Below are positions 61,998 to 64,000 of a stretch of 64,000 bases of DNA, in pieces (within the stretch, counting starts at the first letter, position 1; each line of letters starts with the position of its first letter). This stretch comes from Synechococcus sp. MU1643 (GTDB lineage Bacteria; Cyanobacteriota; Cyanobacteriia; PCC-6307; Cyanobiaceae): the NCBI RefSeq assembly GCF_020514095.1, contig NZ_VTKY01000005.1:97721-161720 (forward strand). The letters run 5' to 3'. The position numbers were made by a program, and so were the translations under genes. The notes below the pieces were generated by a model that had not been told where the DNA came from, made no database searches, and was given only the letters and a program-made list of their open reading frames with translations.

Positions 61998-63526
61998 AGC
62001 GAAGCCACTCCATAATCCCTTTCGAGGAGTGACATCACTGTGCGACCGAAATCCGCAGGATTGCGATCGAAAGCCTCGAGACACACCCGACCAAAGGTGC
62101 TCCCCATCGGCTCAGGGTTCCAGAGAAGCTTGCGCGCCGTCCACGGCATCATGCTCATCGGGTTGTAACCGGGCTTGATCCAACCCTGATCAAACCCGTA
62201 CTGCTCAAGGTGGGTGTGGGGCTGCAAGCCAATAAAAAAGATCGCTGGCTCAACCAAATCAGCGCCGAAAATGGCCTCTAGCTCACGGTGGTAAGCCACG
62301 GTCTGACGGATCGTTTCTGGCCGCTCATCGATCACGTTGAAGGAGTAATTCACCGACACGTGATCGCGGAAGCCCGCATCCGCCAGCATCCGGCAACTCT
62401 CCAGAACGGTGCGCAGGTTGTAGCCCATGCGCATCTTGCGGACAAGCTCCTGAGAGCCGGATGTAATGCCGATCTCGAAATAGCTCATGCCGGTCTCCAC
62501 CATGAGCTGAGCCAATTCGGGATCCAGATTGTCGGCGCGGATGTAGGCGGCCCAACGAATGCCGGTGAGTCCCTCAGCCTTGATCGCCCGTAGCAGTTCC
62601 TTGGCGTCTTCGATGTAGCGCCGCGCGGGAATGAACTGAGCATCGGTGAACCAGAAACCACGCACACCGCGGTCGTAAAGCTGGCGCATCTCTTTCACCA
62701 CCTCATCTACTGGGTTGAGGCGCACCTGCTTGCCTTCCACCACCGTGTAGACGCAGTAACAACAGTTGTGGGGGCAGCCGCGCTTGGTCTGAACTCCCAC
62801 ATAGAAGTCCCCACCTTCGAGGTACCAATCGAGCTGAGGCCAGATTGAAGCGATGTAGTCGTAGTTGCAGGCGGTTTTGGGCCGACTTTCCGGCTGCTCA
62901 TGGATCAGACCTGAACGTGGCTTCTCGCCCACCACGAAGCAACGTTCGCTCTCGAGGGAGTGACCCTGGATCAACTTCTCAAGAAGTGGCTCTCCCTCAC
63001 CAATGGAGACAACTGTTCCCTTAGGGAGTGACTTGCCGAGTTGCTCATAGAACACACTGACGGCCCCACCGCCAAGTACGGCTCTGGCCGCCGGCTGGTG
63101 GCGGCGGGCACGTTTCAAGCCCTGAAACACCAAACGTTGGTTTCTGCGCAGCTCGCCGTAATGGCTGCTCATCAACTGAAGCCCGCCTAAGGCTCCATGC
63201 AGACGCTTCAGAGGATTGCGGGCATAGAACACCTCGAACGAGTTCTGTAGAGGATTACCCCCTCGTCCATCGACCGGCGCATAGATCTGGATGTCTCTCC
63301 AGGAAAAAACCAACAGCGTGGGCTTGAACTGGTCAACGGTGGCGTCCAGCACGCGATGAACATCGAGCACCGGCAGAGCCGCGAGATCCAGGATGCGTTG
63401 GGGCATCTCCGGGAAACACTTGTGCAGATGGTCGGCGAGATAGATAGGCCCGATCGGGAAGATCGGATTGCAGGGCAGCCGCACCAGCAACACCCGTTCT
63501 TGTTGTGGTGCCACGTCAGCTGCCAT
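61937..63526 (-). CDS. B12-binding-type radical SAM protein next to psbA
   Basis: A 529-residue protein with an N-terminal cobalamin-binding-like region (VLLVRLPCNPIFPIGPIYLA, then DLAALPVLD and LGGGAVSVF) and a radical SAM domain with RGCPHNCCYCVYT (Cys-x3-Cys-x2-Cys, near residue 270). Close homologues are widespread in marine Synechococcus and are sometimes labelled photosystem II high-light acclimation protein; I cannot confirm that name here. The ATG at 63526 is preferred over 63559. It is divergent from psbA and lies between clpS-CPBP and that gene. Confidence 0.85.
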   Translation of the reverse strand: MAADVAPQQERVLLVRLPCNPIFPIGPIYLADHLHKCFPEMPQRILDLAALPVLDVHRVLDATVDQFKPTLLVFSWRDIQIYAPVDGRGGNPLQNSFEVFYARNPLKRLHGALGGLQLMSSHYGELRRNQRLVFQGLKRARRHQPAARAVLGGGAVSVFYEQLGKSLPKGTVVSIGEGEPLLEKLIQGHSLESERCFVVGEKPRSGLIHEQPESRPKTACNYDYIASIWPQLDWYLEGGDFYVGVQTKRGCPHNCCYCVYTVVEGKQVRLNPVDEVVKEMRQLYDRGVRGFWFTDAQFIPARRYIEDAKELLRAIKAEGLTGIRWAAYIRADNLDPELAQLMVETGMSYFEIGITSGSQELVRKMRMGYNLRTVLESCRMLADAGFRDHVSVNYSFNVIDERPETIRQTVAYHRELEAIFGADLVEPAIFFIGLQPHTHLEQYGFDQGWIKPGYNPMSMMPWTARKLLWNPEPMGSTFGRVCLEAFDRNPADFGRTVMSLLERDYGVASLHEALRAPVAGRAALATAVR

Positions 63527-63600
63527 CGGGATTCGGGACGCTAACAAGCGCCGAAGCAAGAGGCGCCTGGACCCTCTTCACAACAGCTTCATAAAGCTGG

Positions 63601-63696
63601 CGACACACAGCGCAAACTTACGTTACACTCGCAATCAGGCAGGGCTTTCCTGCCCTTCCTTAAACCGTTCCTTCGGGAACATTTCTTTCCGTTCTC
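63601..63696 (+). promoter_or_regulatory. psbA promoter and leader (candidate)
   Basis: TACACT at 63624-63629 resembles a -10 box, with GCGACA (63600-63605, four of six matches to TTGACA) 18 nt upstream. The leader then holds GGCAGG-GCTTT-CCTGCC (63638-63654), a 6-bp hairpin about 42 nt before the psbA ATG. psbA leaders in cyanobacteria control message stability under light; the promoter call here is by eye only. Confidence 0.4.
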
Positions 63697-64000
63697 ATGA
63701 CCACCACCCTCCAGCAGCGCTCCGGCGCTTCCAGCTGGCAGGCCTTCTGTGAGTGGGTCACCTCCACCAACAACCGTCTGTATGTCGGTTGGTTCGGTGT
63801 GCTGATGATCCCCACACTGCTGGCTGCCACCATCTGCTTCGTCATCGCTTTCGTCGCCGCTCCCCCGGTCGACATCGATGGCATCCGTGAGCCTGTCGCT
63901 GGCTCCCTGATCTACGGCAACAACATCATCTCTGGTGCTGTTGTTCCTTCTTCAAACGCCATCGGCCTGCACTTCTACCCCATCTGGGAAGCTGCTTCCC
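63697..64000 (+). CDS. psbA: Photosystem II D1 protein (5' part only)
   Basis: The first 101 residues of D1, beginning [20 protein letters not shown], cut by the right edge. The first membrane helix (about residues 37-54, [20 protein letters not shown]) and the segment [20 protein letters not shown] are visible. D1 binds the P680 chlorophylls, QB and the manganese cluster. Residue 130, which separates low-light (Gln) from high-light (Glu) D1 forms, lies beyond the edge, so the isoform cannot be assigned. Confidence 0.98.
   Translation, partial: MTTTLQQRSGASSWQAFCEWVTSTNNRLYVGWFGVLMIPTLLAATICFVIAFVAAPPVDIDGIREPVAGSLIYGNNIISGAVVPSSNAIGLHFYPIWEAAS

Overview
The window is a chromosomal segment from a cyanobacterium, most likely a high-GC marine picocyanobacterium of the Synechococcus type. 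The basis is the presence of photosystem I genes (psaA, psaB, psaI, psaL), the start of a photosystem II D1 gene (psbA), the NDH-1 subunit gene ndhN, the clock-input protein LdpA, ferredoxin-type glutamate synthase, LL-diaminopimelate aminotransferase, the plastoquinone/tocopherol methyltransferase, and cyanobacterial ribosomal operon order, all in compact GC-rich DNA. I see no mobile element, prophage, CRISPR array or genomic-island signature. This is core genome; the less explained material lies mainly in leader RNAs and intergenic hairpins.

Layout. 1-2271 (minus): ndhN, ldpA and an R3H/Ycf45-type ATPase that runs off the left edge. 2272-19092 (plus): a long ribosomal block, rplC-D-W-B, rpsS, rplV, rpsC, rplP, rpmC, rpsQ, rplN-X-E, rpsH, rplF-R, rpsE, rplO, secY, adk, rpmJ, rpsM-K, rpoA, rplQ, truA, rplM, rpsI, rpmE, prfA. 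The genes for S14 and L30 are not in their usual bacterial places, and S10 is instead behind tuf. 19096-24047: HNH protein, alanine racemase, tRNA-Ser(GCT), a beta-lactamase-fold protein and an NlpC/P60 protein (divergent cell-wall pair), a GT2 glycosyltransferase and a small HEAT-repeat membrane protein. 24138-34861: psaI-psaL with a strong terminator, a lone RND pump, a bicupin protein, a DUF3598 protein, then psaA-psaB on the minus strand with their own terminator and a structured leader.

34862-46151: a secreted Glu/Pro-rich protein, a CbiG-CobJ fusion of cobalamin synthesis, tRNA-Pro(CGG), lipoyl synthase, a YciI-like protein, ferredoxin-dependent glutamate synthase, a phosphodiester-glycosidase-domain protein and an A-type Fe-S carrier-like protein. 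46152-50975: the str operon (rpsL, rpsG, fusA, tuf, rpsJ), with hairpins ahead of or between several genes. 50976-64000: a Lon-N-domain protein overlapping the plastoquinone/tocopherol methyltransferase, pheA, a DUF1997 protein, rne-rnhB, a large B12-type radical SAM protein, dapL, clpS, a CPBP membrane protease, a second B12-type radical SAM protein and the start of psbA.

The most interesting unexplained signals are non-coding. There is a multi-hairpin leader upstream of rplC with two C(UUCG)G tetraloop hairpins that fix the RNA strand. A 13-bp hairpin and a short ORF with a strong ribosome-binding site lie in the psaA leader. Hairpins also lie between rplO and secY, rpsG and fusA, and tuf and rpsJ. 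Start codons were chosen from family alignments as remembered, overlaps and ribosome-binding context; no database search was run.
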